In this document: positions 1 through 7,521 of the stretch, piece by piece
Layout of the letters: each line of letters begins with the position of its first letter
Position numbering within the stretch: the stretch's first letter is position 1
Translations under genes and position numbers: made by a program
NCBI GenBank assembly: GCA_031976395.1
Contig: DALYLJ010000028.1
Coordinates: 1-25,199 of the forward strand
Direction: 5' to 3'
Length of the DNA: 25,199 nt
DNA from: UBA11164 sp002420085
Lineage (GTDB): Bacteria > Pseudomonadota > Gammaproteobacteria > Xanthomonadales > Xanthomonadaceae
The notes under the pieces: generated by a model
Told to the model about the DNA's origin: nothing
Database searches by the model: none
What the model saw: the letters and a program-made list of their open reading frames with translations, nothing else

Positions 1-462
1 GAGCCGATCTTCACGCCATCGAGCAAGGCGGCGGTCGGTGCCCACGACGAGAACATCGATTTCGATCGAATGGTGGCCCTGGTCGGTCCCGATCTTGCCG
101 AGCAGGTCCGCGCTGCCACCCTGGCGATCTACCGCCGGGCCAGCGAGCATGCCGCCGAGCGCGGAATCATCATCGCCGACACCAAGCTGGAATTCGGCCT
201 GGATCAGGACGGCACGCTGCGGGTGATGGATGAAATGCTGACCCCGGATTCGTCGCGCTTCTGGCCGGCTGATCAGTATCGCCCTGGGCAGTCGCCGCCC
301 AGCTTCGACAAGCAGTACGTCCGTGATTATCTGGAAACCCTGGACTGGAACAAGGCCGCGCCCGGACCACACCTGCCGCAGGAACTGATCGAGGGCGTGC
401 GTCGCCGCTATGCCGAGGCATATGCGCGGCTGGTGGCCGGCGACCCACACGCTTCGGCCTGA
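1..462 (+). CDS. purC: SAICAR synthase (phosphoribosylaminoimidazole-succinocarboxamide synthase), C-terminal part
   Basis: PurC joins aspartate to CAIR with ATP to give SAICAR in cytoplasmic de novo purine synthesis. The frame is open from the first base of the window, so the 5' half lies outside; 153 codons remain before TGA at 460-462. Seen directly: an EPIFTPSSKA stretch followed by HDENI, a central GIIIADTKLEFG segment and DEMLTPDSSRFWP, all hallmarks of the family's nucleotide-binding and substrate-binding core. The spacing and the 'TPSSKA...HDENI' wording fit the longer (about 300 aa, yeast Ade1-like) form rather than the short form of about 235 aa. The first internal ATG (position 70) is inside the domain and is not the real start. 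No terminator with a T-run is visible in the 126 bases that follow. Identification is firm; the subtype is inference. Confidence 0.95.
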   Translation, partial: EPIFTPSSKAAVGAHDENIDFDRMVALVGPDLAEQVRAATLAIYRRASEHAAERGIIIADTKLEFGLDQDGTLRVMDEMLTPDSSRFWPADQYRPGQSPPSFDKQYVRDYLETLDWNKAAPGPHLPQELIEGVRRRYAEAYARLVAGDPHASA

Positions 463-588
463 ACTTCACTCCGGTCTGATCCCGGTGTCAGGTCCAGACT
501 CGGCAGACTCGATCGCCAGACCTGCACCTGCGTGCATCGCCGGTCATTTGGCGCGACACTTGCGACACTCCGACTCGGAACCGCCGAC

Positions 589-1065
589 ATGAACGACTTC
601 GTGCAACGTCCCATCGAACGCTGGCTCGGCAACTACGCCGGGGATCACCTCAACCCGACCAATCAGACCATCCACCTGATCTGCGTACCGGCCATCGTCT
701 GGTCGGTGCTGGCCTTGATCTGGCTGATCCCGGTGCCGGTCTGGCTCGGGCGACCGGGCTTCTGGGCGGGCGTGGTCATGGCGCTGACCCTGATCTACTA
801 CTGGCGCCTGAGCCGGTCACTCGGGCTGGGCATGGTGGTCGCCTTCGTGCTGCTGGCCGTGCTGACCCATCTGCTGCACCAGCGGTTGGGCGGTGATCTA
901 CTGTGGCTGGCGGGGTCGGTGTTCGTGGTGGCCTGGATCGGCCAGTTCATCGGTCATTCGATCGAGGGCAAGCGGCCGAGTTTCTTCACCGACCTGGCCT
1001 ATCTGCTGATCGGCCCGTTGTGGACGTTGTCGAAGCTCTATCAGCGCCTCGGGGTTCGTTACTGA
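589..1065 (+). CDS. DUF962 / Mpo1-like membrane protein
   Basis: A 158-aa, strongly hydrophobic protein with about four membrane segments. The family includes yeast Mpo1, an Fe2+-dependent dioxygenase that shortens 2-hydroxy fatty acids by alpha-oxidation in phytosphingosine breakdown; bacterial members are mostly uncharacterised. Conserved features seen: H20 and H29 in an N-terminal DH-x2-PTN-x3-H arrangement, and H123 in a GHSIEGKRP motif near the C-terminus. These match the histidines thought to hold iron. The ATG at 589 was chosen because the conserved N-terminus (NDFVQRPIERWLGNYAGDH) begins there; the frame is open back to 532, but that stretch reads like intergenic DNA. The Shine-Dalgarno is weak (GGAA about ten bases upstream). 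Family assignment is solid; a bacterial role in hydroxy-fatty-acid degradation is inference. Confidence 0.85.
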   Translation: MNDFVQRPIERWLGNYAGDHLNPTNQTIHLICVPAIVWSVLALIWLIPVPVWLGRPGFWAGVVMALTLIYYWRLSRSLGLGMVVAFVLLAVLTHLLHQRLGGDLLWLAGSVFVVAWIGQFIGHSIEGKRPSFFTDLAYLLIGPLWTLSKLYQRLGVRY

Positions 1066-1079
1066 CCGCTGCCGATCGG

Positions 1080-1197
1080 CACCCGACGGTTCGCAGCAGA
1101 CACGTCGGGTGGCATCGACCGCCGTCCACCGGACAGCCGGTGGCTACTGGATATCGATGGCACGATCGCGAGCACGATCGCAGGTCGGCTGCGATCG
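1080..1197. repeat. Three consecutive perfect inverted repeats downstream of the Mpo1-like gene
   Basis: Three perfect hairpin-forming repeats follow one another, starting 15 bases after the stop of the preceding gene. The first has 9-bp arms at 1080-1088 and 1103-1111 (CACCCGACG/CGTCGGGTG, 14-base loop). The second has 7-bp arms at 1126-1132 and 1137-1143 (CCACCGG/CCGGTGG, 4-base loop). The third has 8-bp arms at 1175-1182 and 1190-1197 (CGATCGCA/TGCGATCG, 7-base loop). The third overlaps a 9-base direct repeat, CACGATCGC, at 1161-1169 and 1173-1181. None is followed by a T-run, so intrinsic termination is unlikely. They could be a Rho-dependent termination zone, mRNA-protecting structures or part of a small RNA. 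Confidence 0.6.
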
Positions 1198-1338
1198 ACC
1201 CACCCGCCGCCACGGGGCGTGTGCGGCAGGATAGACTGTCGCGCTGATGAGGCGATTCATCAACGGGGCGCGGCCATTGGCGCGCCACGTCTACACCTCC
1301 GGGCCGAGCCCGTCCCTGCACCCTTTCCGAGCCCGTCG

Positions 1339-2226
1339 ATGCCCGTTCGCGATGTCGTCCTGGTCCTGATCATCTGTGTCGTCTGGGCCGGCAACTTTCT
1401 GACCTCGGCGGCGGCGATGCAGGAGTTCCCTCCGTTTCTGTTCACGGCACTGCGCCTGGCGCTGCTGGCCGTGGTGCTGGTGCCTTTTCTGCGTCCGGCG
1501 GCACCCGGACAATGGCCGCGTCTGCTGACGATGGCGCTGTGCAACGGCGCCCTGCACTTCGGGCTGAGTTTCTGGGCCTTGCACGCGGCCGGCAATCTGG
1601 CCTCGCCGGCCATCGTCATGCAGACTTATGTGCCGATCACGGCGCTGCTGGCCTGGCTCTGGCTGGGTGAGCAGTTCGGGCCGCGCACGGCTGCCGGTAT
1701 CACGCTGAGCTTCGTCGGGGTGCTGGTACTCGGCTTCGACCCGATGGTGCTGGAGCGTCCGGAAGCGGTGCTGGCGATGCTGACCGCCGCCTGTTTCCTG
1801 TCGGTCGGCACGATTCTGATGCGTGGCCTGGATCGGCAAGACCTCTACAGTGTCCAGGGCTGGACTGCACTGATCGGCCTGGCACCGCTTCTGCTGCTGA
1901 GCGCGTGGTTCGAGCCGACCGCAGCGGCGGCCTTCCGCAGCGCCAGTTGGCTGTCCTGGGGCGGCGTCGCCTATTCCGCGCTGCTGTCGTCACTGCTCGG
2001 TCACGGTCTGTACTACCAGTTGATCCGCCGCCACCCTGTGACCACCGTGACGCCCTACCTGCTGTTGACCCCGCTACTGGCGATCCTGCTCGGCGTGCTG
2101 TTCTGGGGCGACCAGCCCGGCCCCCGCCTGCTGATGGGCGGCGCCCTGGTGTTGAGTGGCGTCCTCGCGGTAGCACTGCGTGCCCGAGCACGCCATCGAC
2201 CCGTCGCCCCGGCATCGGATGCCTGA
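1339..2226 (+). CDS. EamA/DMT-family permease
   Basis: A 295-aa inner-membrane transporter of the drug/metabolite transporter superfamily. It contains two homologous EamA halves and about ten hydrophobic segments. Telling stretches are the opening VRDVVLVLIICVVWAGNF, the end of the first half (YVPITALLAWLWLGEQFG) and the matching end of the second (YLLLTPLLAILLGVLFWGDQ), each in the usual place for a helix with conserved Pro/Ala/Leu and a Gly-Glu or Gly-Asp. Substrate cannot be read from the sequence; relatives export amino acids, purines or small metabolites. The ATG at 1339 gives a start directly before TM1 and a normal family length. A GTG at 1219 in the same frame would add 40 mostly polar residues through a stretch that looks non-coding. 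It stands alone, followed by a repeat element at a convergent boundary. Confidence 0.88.
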   Translation: MPVRDVVLVLIICVVWAGNFLTSAAAMQEFPPFLFTALRLALLAVVLVPFLRPAAPGQWPRLLTMALCNGALHFGLSFWALHAAGNLASPAIVMQTYVPITALLAWLWLGEQFGPRTAAGITLSFVGVLVLGFDPMVLERPEAVLAMLTAACFLSVGTILMRGLDRQDLYSVQGWTALIGLAPLLLLSAWFEPTAAAAFRSASWLSWGGVAYSALLSSLLGHGLYYQLIRRHPVTTVTPYLLLTPLLAILLGVLFWGDQPGPRLLMGGALVLSGVLAVALRARARHRPVAPASDA

Positions 2227-2234
2227 GAGGCCGT

Positions 2235-2276
2235 GATTCGGGATTCGGGATTCGGGATTCGGGATTCGGGATTCGG
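2235..2276. repeat. Six tandem copies of the heptamer GATTCGG
   Basis: Perfect head-to-tail heptamers at 2235, 2242, 2249, 2256, 2263 and 2270, beginning eight bases after the stop codon of the EamA gene. The same word appears in inverted orientation (CGAATCCCG) at about 2411-2419, on the far side of the hairpin module. Arrays of GGGATTC/GAATCCC words are, from memory, characteristic of intergenic regions in Xanthomonadaceae. Copy number is likely to vary between strains by slippage. Confidence 0.9.
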
Positions 2277-2420
2277 AGGAGCCTGAGTCCACTTTTTTGC
2301 GGGATCAAGCTGATCCCTTCTTCTTCGGGAGAAGATGGCCCGAAGGGCCGGATGAGGGGGGCACCAGGCAATGGGAACCCGTGTGGCGGCGCCCCCCAAA
2401 TCCTAAATCTCGAATCCCGG
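2277..2420. repeat. Dispersed intergenic repeat module with stacked hairpins
   Basis: This is the core of a composite element lying between converging genes. It contains a GGGATCA/TGATCCC hairpin (arms 2301-2307 and 2311-2317), a CTTCT/AGAAG hairpin around 2319-2334, a GGCCC-GAA-GGGCC hairpin (2337-2349), and GGGGGGC/GCCCCCC arms further right, with an inverted copy of the flanking heptamer at its right edge. Read on the - strand it gives the CATCCGGCCCTTCGGGCC-x2-CTTCTCCCG wording known from many dispersed proteobacterial intergenic repeats. Mobility is inference; no transposase is present, so any movement would depend on an enzyme elsewhere. Its position may also make it a bidirectional transcription barrier. 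Confidence 0.65.
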
Positions 2421-2430
2421 CCTCGCCTAC

Positions 2431-4914
2431 TCAGCGCCCTCCGGTCCGCGGCGGTCGGACCAGCCAGCGCAGCAGGGCGGGCAGGACGATGATCGCGCCG
2501 ATCATGTTGGTCAGGAAGAAGAAGCTGAGCAGGATGCCCATGTCGGCCTGGAATTTCAGTTCCGAGAAGATCCAGGTGCCGACACCCACCGCCAGGGTCA
2601 GGGCGGTGAACAGGACGGCCGCGCCGGTGTGTTCGAGCGCGCGGAAGTAGGCCTCGTTCATGCGCATGCCCTGGCTCAGATAATGGCTCATCCGGCTGTA
2701 GATGTAGATGGCGTAATCGACGCCGATGCCGACACCCAGGGCAGCCACCGGCAGGGTGTTGACCTTCAGTCCGATGTTCATGGCGGCCATCAGAGCATTG
2801 GCGAGCAGGGAAACGACCACCAGGGGGATCACGATCCCGATGGTCGCGCGCAGCGAACGGAACGCCATCACGCACAGCACGATCACTGCTGCATAGACCA
2901 GCAGCAGCATCGGATACTGGGCTTCGGTGACCCGATCGTTGGTGGCGGCCATGACCCCGACATTACCGGTCGCCAGACGCAGATTGACGGCATCGCTCTG
3001 CCATTCTTCGGCATTCTGTTCGGCCTGGGCCTGGGCCTCGGCCAATTGCACCCGCAGGTTCACGCCCGGATACCAGGCGCCATTGTTCTCGCGAAAGTCC
3101 TTGACGGCGGCAACCACCCGATTGATGGTGGTCGCCTTGTGATCGGTCAGGAAGGCGGTGATCGGGATGGCCGAGCAGTCACCATTGAGCAGGCCGGTGT
3201 CGGTCTCGAAGCCCTGGGTGGCCATGCGCAGGTTGTCGGCATCGCGCGGCAGCACCCGCCAGCGGATGGCGCCATCATTCCAGCCGGAATAGACGATCTT
3301 GGTCGCCTGTGGCAGAGAAATGACCTGCTGCACGCCCTCGACATTCGACAGATGCCAGGCAAACCGGTCGATCAGTTCCATGGCACCGAAGCTCTCGGTG
3401 CAAGCACCGGGGCGGGCCTCGGCGATGATGGTGATCGAATCCAGGCCCAGCGAGAAGCGCTGCGAAATCTCGCGCGCGTCCTGGTTGAAGCGCGCTTCCG
3501 GACGCAGTTCGGGGACGCCGGCCTCAGAGTCGCCGACCTGCATCTTCTGGCCGTGAATGTAGCCGAATACGCCGAGCGCGATGGTGACGACCAGGACGAC
3601 CGCCGACAGCTTGGGCTCACTGAAGCGCGACAGGACACGCCAGATCGGGCTGGCATGGCCAAGCCGACAGGCGATCGCTTCGCGACGCGCCTCGGCATTG
3701 CGGAAGTCGATCTTCGACAGCAGCAACGGCAGCAGGATCAGGTTGGTCAGGATCACCACGGCGACACCGATCGATGCGGTGATCGCCAATTCCTGGATGA
3801 TCTGGATCGGGATCAGCAGGATGGTGACGAAGCCGGCGACGTCGGACGCGAGTGCCACCGTCCCCGGCACCAGCAGCTTGCACAGGGCGCTCCGTGCGGC
3901 ATCCAGCGGGGAAGACATCGGTCCGATCTTGCTACCGTGATCGACCTCGCCACTGAACAGCCGTTCGTTGACCCAGGCGGTGAGCATCTGAACGCCATGC
4001 GAGACGCCGATCGCGAACACCAGGAAGGGCGTCAGGATGTTCATTGGGTCGATGCCGAACCCGAGCATGCGCAGGCTGCCCAGGGTCCAGACCACGGCGA
4101 TCATCGCGGCGACCACGCCGACCACGGCCAGGCGGAACGAGCCGACATACTTGGCGAGCAGCAGCAGGGTGACCAGTACGGTGACCGCGAAGAACAGGAT
4201 CACCGATTTGGCACCATCGGAAATATCGCCGACGATCTTGGCGAAACCGATGACATGGACGGTGTAGGCGCTGTCCTCGCTCTCGTAGCGCTGACGGATG
4301 GCTTCGAGTTGCGCGGCGACTTCCTGATAGTCGAGTCGGGTGCCGGAGTTCTCGGGCACCAGTTCGGCCCAGACCATGGCGCCCGACCAGTCCTTGGCAA
4401 CCAGTCGGCCGACGATATTGGCCTTGACGATATTGCCACGCACCGTCTCGAAATCGGCTTCGCTGGCCTGCCAGCCCTCGACATTCGGGGTGAAGGTGTT
4501 GGGGATGACGTTGCCGCCGGCAAAGCCATCCTCGACGACTTCGACGAAGCGGACGTTGGGCGTGAACAGGGAGCGGACCCGAGCGTCGTCGACAGCGTCG
4601 ATTGCCATCACGTCCTGGGTGACATTCTCCAGGGTGGCAAAGAACGCCTGATCGAACATGTCGCCATCCTTGGCCACCAGGGCAACCAGGACGCGATTGG
4701 CGCCACCGAACTCGCTCTCGTACTCCAGGAAGGTCTGCATGTACTCGTGTTCGAGCGGAATCTGCTTCTTGAATCCGGCATCGACACGAAGCTGGCTGGC
4801 GAAGTACGCCATCATCACGGTGATCGCGGCGAATGCCACGAGCATGGCTGCGCGCTGCCCGAACACCAGGGCGAGCGAGAAGCGATGGAAGGCGCTGGTT
4901 GGCTGCTGACTCAT
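2431..4914 (-). CDS. MMPL/RND superfamily transporter
   Basis: An 827-aa inner-membrane protein with the classic RND layout. It has TM1 at about 22-40, a large periplasmic loop (about 41-235), TM2-6 between about 238 and 400, TM7 at about 437-455, a second periplasmic loop, and the last helices from about 680 to 820. The second half carries the proton-relay-like GVGIGVDYAIYIYSR motif with D733. The first half has FAIGVSHGVQM (about 300-310) at the equivalent place, without the Asp-Tyr pair. Size and composition fit the HpnN/MmpL-like lipid-exporter branch rather than AcrB-type drug pumps of about 1,040 aa. It is the last gene of a five-gene operon; only 10 bases separate it from the propeller gene, and they hold a GGAG ribosome site (4920-4923). 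Likely role: energised movement of a lipid or hydrophobic compound between inner membrane and periplasm (inference). Confidence 0.9.
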   Translation of the reverse strand: MSQQPTSAFHRFSLALVFGQRAAMLVAFAAITVMMAYFASQLRVDAGFKKQIPLEHEYMQTFLEYESEFGGANRVLVALVAKDGDMFDQAFFATLENVTQDVMAIDAVDDARVRSLFTPNVRFVEVVEDGFAGGNVIPNTFTPNVEGWQASEADFETVRGNIVKANIVGRLVAKDWSGAMVWAELVPENSGTRLDYQEVAAQLEAIRQRYESEDSAYTVHVIGFAKIVGDISDGAKSVILFFAVTVLVTLLLLAKYVGSFRLAVVGVVAAMIAVVWTLGSLRMLGFGIDPMNILTPFLVFAIGVSHGVQMLTAWVNERLFSGEVDHGSKIGPMSSPLDAARSALCKLLVPGTVALASDVAGFVTILLIPIQIIQELAITASIGVAVVILTNLILLPLLLSKIDFRNAEARREAIACRLGHASPIWRVLSRFSEPKLSAVVLVVTIALGVFGYIHGQKMQVGDSEAGVPELRPEARFNQDAREISQRFSLGLDSITIIAEARPGACTESFGAMELIDRFAWHLSNVEGVQQVISLPQATKIVYSGWNDGAIRWRVLPRDADNLRMATQGFETDTGLLNGDCSAIPITAFLTDHKATTINRVVAAVKDFRENNGAWYPGVNLRVQLAEAQAQAEQNAEEWQSDAVNLRLATGNVGVMAATNDRVTEAQYPMLLLVYAAVIVLCVMAFRSLRATIGIVIPLVVVSLLANALMAAMNIGLKVNTLPVAALGVGIGVDYAIYIYSRMSHYLSQGMRMNEAYFRALEHTGAAVLFTALTLAVGVGTWIFSELKFQADMGILLSFFFLTNMIGAIIVLPALLRWLVRPPRTGGR

Positions 4915-4924
4915 GCTGGCTCCA

Positions 4925-6064
4925 TCACTTCGGTGAGTGGCGGCCTACGCCGCGTTCGCCGACGACCAGATAGCCGCCATCGGCTTGCGGCAGGACATCC
5001 GCGAGGATCGGCGTCTCGCCATCCTCGTTGGCATAGGTGGTGACCTCGAAGGCGGCATCACCATTGACGCGGACCACCACCCGACCCTCGGCGCCGACCA
5101 GGACGGCACCACCGTCAGCCAGGGCATGACCACCCATCAGGCTGGCCTCGGTGCCACTGTCCACAGTCTGCCAGGTGGCCCCGAAATCATGGGTTTCGAG
5201 CACATTGCCGCGGAGTCCGAACAACAGGGCGCGCTCTTCGCCCCAGGTCAACACGCCGAACATCGAGCCTTCGTAGGGGAGTTGCAGGCGCTCCCAGGTG
5301 ACACCGTCATCGAGCGAGCGGAACGCGGCACCACGCTCGCCCGCGACCAGCAAGCGACCGCCGGGCGTGCGGGCGATGGCATTGAGGTGCGGGTTTTCCT
5401 CGGCTTCGAGTTCGAGTTCATCCTCGTTGAACAGCCAGCCATCGCTGACCTCCCCCTCGCCGTCGTCCTGGCCAGCGGCGGCACCACCTGCGGCAGCCGG
5501 GTCGGCAATGACCTCGTCGGTCGATTCGAGCGCGAGCAGGTCACGCTGACGCCAGGTCTGGCCGGCATCGCCGGTCTCCAGCAGCAGCGAGTAGGCACCG
5601 ATCGCCCAACCGCGTTGCTCATCCACGAACAGCACGTCAAGCAGTGGTCGGCCCTGGTCGGGATCGAAGCTGTCGGGCGGCCGTGGGTCGGCACGCTGGC
5701 GGTCCCAGGTCCGGCCGGCATCGGCCGAGTGCAGAATGATGCCATCATGGCCGACTGCCCAGACCGATGTGTTCTGCACGGCAACTGCGGTCAGGGCGCT
5801 GCGCGTCGGTACGACCTCGGGCTGGGTCCACGCCAGACCATCCTCGGACAGCAGGACATGGCCGCGCTCACCGACCGCAACCAGGCCATCGCCGACCTGC
5901 GCGACCGAGGTCAGCAAGGTCTTGACCGCGCGCGGCATGCGCTCGGCATCGGCGAGTGCGGGATCGGTCGATTCCTGCGAGGAAGCCGTGGTGGCAAGCA
6001 CCAGCGACAGACTGCCGGCCAGCAGCAGGCGGGCGTGGAGCGGGCGGCGGACGGGATTCGCCAT
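4925..6064 (-). CDS. Secreted YCF48-like seven-bladed beta-propeller protein
   Basis: A 379-aa protein with a signal peptide (basic start, hydrophobic core about 12-26, cleavage near 29). Seven evenly placed VGERG-like turns (64, 104, 155, 240, 282, 323, 368) and five Asp-box/BNR-like motifs of the type S-x-D-x-G-x-TW (about 71-80, 111-120, 161-171, 248-257, 289-298) indicate a seven-bladed propeller. The family is named after the Ycf48/HCF136 photosystem II assembly factor, but here it is a non-photosynthetic periplasmic relative, as is often seen beside DUF1329, DUF1302 and RND genes. An odd acidic, low-complexity insert (about 180-225, rich in D/E with an Ala/Gly run) interrupts the blades. 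A GGGGA ribosome site precedes the ATG. Likely a periplasmic scaffold or chaperone for the transport complex (inference). Confidence 0.85.
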   Translation of the reverse strand: MANPVRRPLHARLLLAGSLSLVLATTASSQESTDPALADAERMPRAVKTLLTSVAQVGDGLVAVGERGHVLLSEDGLAWTQPEVVPTRSALTAVAVQNTSVWAVGHDGIILHSADAGRTWDRQRADPRPPDSFDPDQGRPLLDVLFVDEQRGWAIGAYSLLLETGDAGQTWRQRDLLALESTDEVIADPAAAGGAAAGQDDGEGEVSDGWLFNEDELELEAEENPHLNAIARTPGGRLLVAGERGAAFRSLDDGVTWERLQLPYEGSMFGVLTWGEERALLFGLRGNVLETHDFGATWQTVDSGTEASLMGGHALADGGAVLVGAEGRVVVRVNGDAAFEVTTYANEDGETPILADVLPQADGGYLVVGERGVGRHSPK

Positions 6065-6095
6065 GCAACGTCCCCAAGTTCAAAACGTGAGAAAT

Positions 6096-6126
6096 CGCGC
6101 GCCGGGGAGCCAGCCCCCGGCGCGCG
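6096..6126 (-). promoter_or_regulatory. 12-bp GC-only hairpin between the DUF1329 and propeller genes
   Basis: Perfect arms CGCGCGCCGGGG (6096-6107) and CCCCGGCGCGCG (6115-6126) with a 7-base loop, lying entirely in the 68-base gap between two genes of one operon. No T-run follows on the - strand. It would be a very stable mRNA structure, suited to protecting the upstream message (outer-membrane and periplasmic genes) from 3' decay or to reducing read-through into the propeller and RND genes. Confidence 0.7.
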
Positions 6127-6132
6127 CGGGGT

Positions 6133-7500
6133 TCACCGGATTCCGCGACTGCGGAGATTCTGCGGCGAGAAGTTTTCCGGAGAGGTCTGGAAGCTGAAAT
6201 CCAGCGGCGTGTCCTCATTGTCGAGCAGCAGGCTGATGTAGCGGCCCGACTTGAGGTCGTGATGGGTTTCCAGCGTGGCCCAGAAGGTCGGCACTTCGTA
6301 GTAGTTGACCGACGGCGCTTCGGAATAGCGCCACAGGTTGCCCTGGCCGTCGTAGTGATCGAGGATCAGGATGCCCCAGCTATCCTCGTCCACATAGAAG
6401 GTCCGACGGGGGTTGATGTGGCGTGCGCCGGGTTTGAGGGTGGCCTCGACCACCCACATCCGATGCAGTTCGTAGCGCAGGTAATCGGGGTCGAGATGGC
6501 CGGGCTTGATCATGTCGCGAATCTTGACGTCACTGCCATGCGCCTTGTAGGCATTGTACGGAACGTAAAACTCCTGCTTGCCGACCAGCTTCCAGTCGTA
6601 ACGGTTGTGAGCACCATTGAACATGTCGGTCATGTCATTGGTGCGCAGGCCGTCGGCTGCGGTGCCGGGGTTGTCGAACTCGACGTTCGGGGCTCGCCGA
6701 ACCCGCCGCTGGCCTGGATTGTAGACCCACGCCTGACGTGCCTGCTTGGCCTGATTCAGGGTTTCGTGAACCAACAACACCTGACCGGCCAGGCGCGCCG
6801 GCGAGGTCACTTCCTGATAGAAATAGACCAGGATGTTGTTGATGTTCTCGGTAGTATTGCCGGGCTTGTAGTACAGGCCGAGCAGTTCTTCTCTCAGGCC
6901 GACCATGTTGTAGGAACCGTTGGCCGTCACCGGGGCCTGGTTCGACCAGCGTGAGATGGCCGTGCCCTTGTACTTGAGCTTGTGGTTCCAGATCACTTCG
7001 TGCGGGTTGTCGGTGATCGGGAACGGGATGCCCTCGGCACAGTTCTCGACACCTTCGCCATTGGCGACCAGGGTGCAGGTGGTGGCATTGCGCTTGGTGT
7101 ACTCGTAGGCCCGTTCCGGGAACGATGCCGAACGCCGGGTCGGGTAGATGTGCATCTTGAAGGTGTTCGGATACTTCTCGAACATCGCCTTCTGACCGAC
7201 CGTCAACTTGTCGGCGTACTGCTTGTAGTTCTGGGCCGTGATGGTGAACTGGATCTGGTCACCACCGAACGGGTCCGGATGGAACATGCCGACCCGGTAG
7301 CCCGCCGGCGGCGCGGTGATGCCACCGGTCCATTCGGGGATGGTGCCCTCGGCATTACCGGCCTTTTCGGCACCGACCGGGGTGAGGTCACGACCGAGGC
7401 GGGCAGCCTGTTCCGGGCTGACCGCCGCCACCGAGGCGCCGGCGAAGAACACGGCCGCGCAAACGCCGACGGCCAGGGTGGTTTTGCTGATGCTGTTCAT
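6133..7500 (-). CDS. DUF1329 periplasmic protein
   Basis: A 455-aa exported protein whose signal peptide is cleaved near residue 26 (GASVAA/VSPEQ). The mature part shows the family's typical wording: an N-terminal AARLGRDLTPVGAEKAGN stretch, then IPEWTGGI, a central AGQVLLVHETLNQ strand region, QARQAWVYNPGQRRVRRAP and a C-terminal YVDEDSWGILILDHYDGQGNLWR. This pattern (strand-rich, 'wears a lipid-binding half-barrel') is, to my recollection, grouped with LolA/LolB-like folds; that link is from memory. It sits between a DUF1302 barrel and a propeller gene, with a GGGAGG ribosome site (7508-7513) in the 21-base gap. Likely a periplasmic carrier of a hydrophobic substrate between the RND transporter and the outer-membrane barrel (inference). 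Confidence 0.9.
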   Translation of the reverse strand: MNSISKTTLAVGVCAAVFFAGASVAAVSPEQAARLGRDLTPVGAEKAGNAEGTIPEWTGGITAPPAGYRVGMFHPDPFGGDQIQFTITAQNYKQYADKLTVGQKAMFEKYPNTFKMHIYPTRRSASFPERAYEYTKRNATTCTLVANGEGVENCAEGIPFPITDNPHEVIWNHKLKYKGTAISRWSNQAPVTANGSYNMVGLREELLGLYYKPGNTTENINNILVYFYQEVTSPARLAGQVLLVHETLNQAKQARQAWVYNPGQRRVRRAPNVEFDNPGTAADGLRTNDMTDMFNGAHNRYDWKLVGKQEFYVPYNAYKAHGSDVKIRDMIKPGHLDPDYLRYELHRMWVVEATLKPGARHINPRRTFYVDEDSWGILILDHYDGQGNLWRYSEAPSVNYYEVPTFWATLETHHDLKSGRYISLLLDNEDTPLDFSFQTSPENFSPQNLRSRGIR

Positions 7501-7521
7501 GAATGAGCCTCCCAGGTGGCC

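Noticed and set aside
2235..2276. Tandem heptamers considered as a CRISPR array
   Set aside because: The units are only seven bases and adjoin without spacers; this is a microsatellite-like repeat.
2301..2317. GGGATCA/TGATCCC hairpin as an intrinsic terminator for the EamA gene
   Set aside because: What follows on the + strand is a mixed TTC tract rather than a T-run, and the six T lie before the hairpin; it is better explained as part of the dispersed repeat.
2629..5043. 804-codon open frame on the + strand opposite the RND gene
   Set aside because: It is antisense to a gene with clear RND motifs; its translation is rich in Asp, Gly, His and Gln without hydrophobic or family features, as expected from high-GC codon bias.
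4937..6241. 434-codon open frame opposite the propeller gene
   Set aside because: Runs through the intergenic hairpin and into the DUF1329 gene; composition is that of an antisense shadow.
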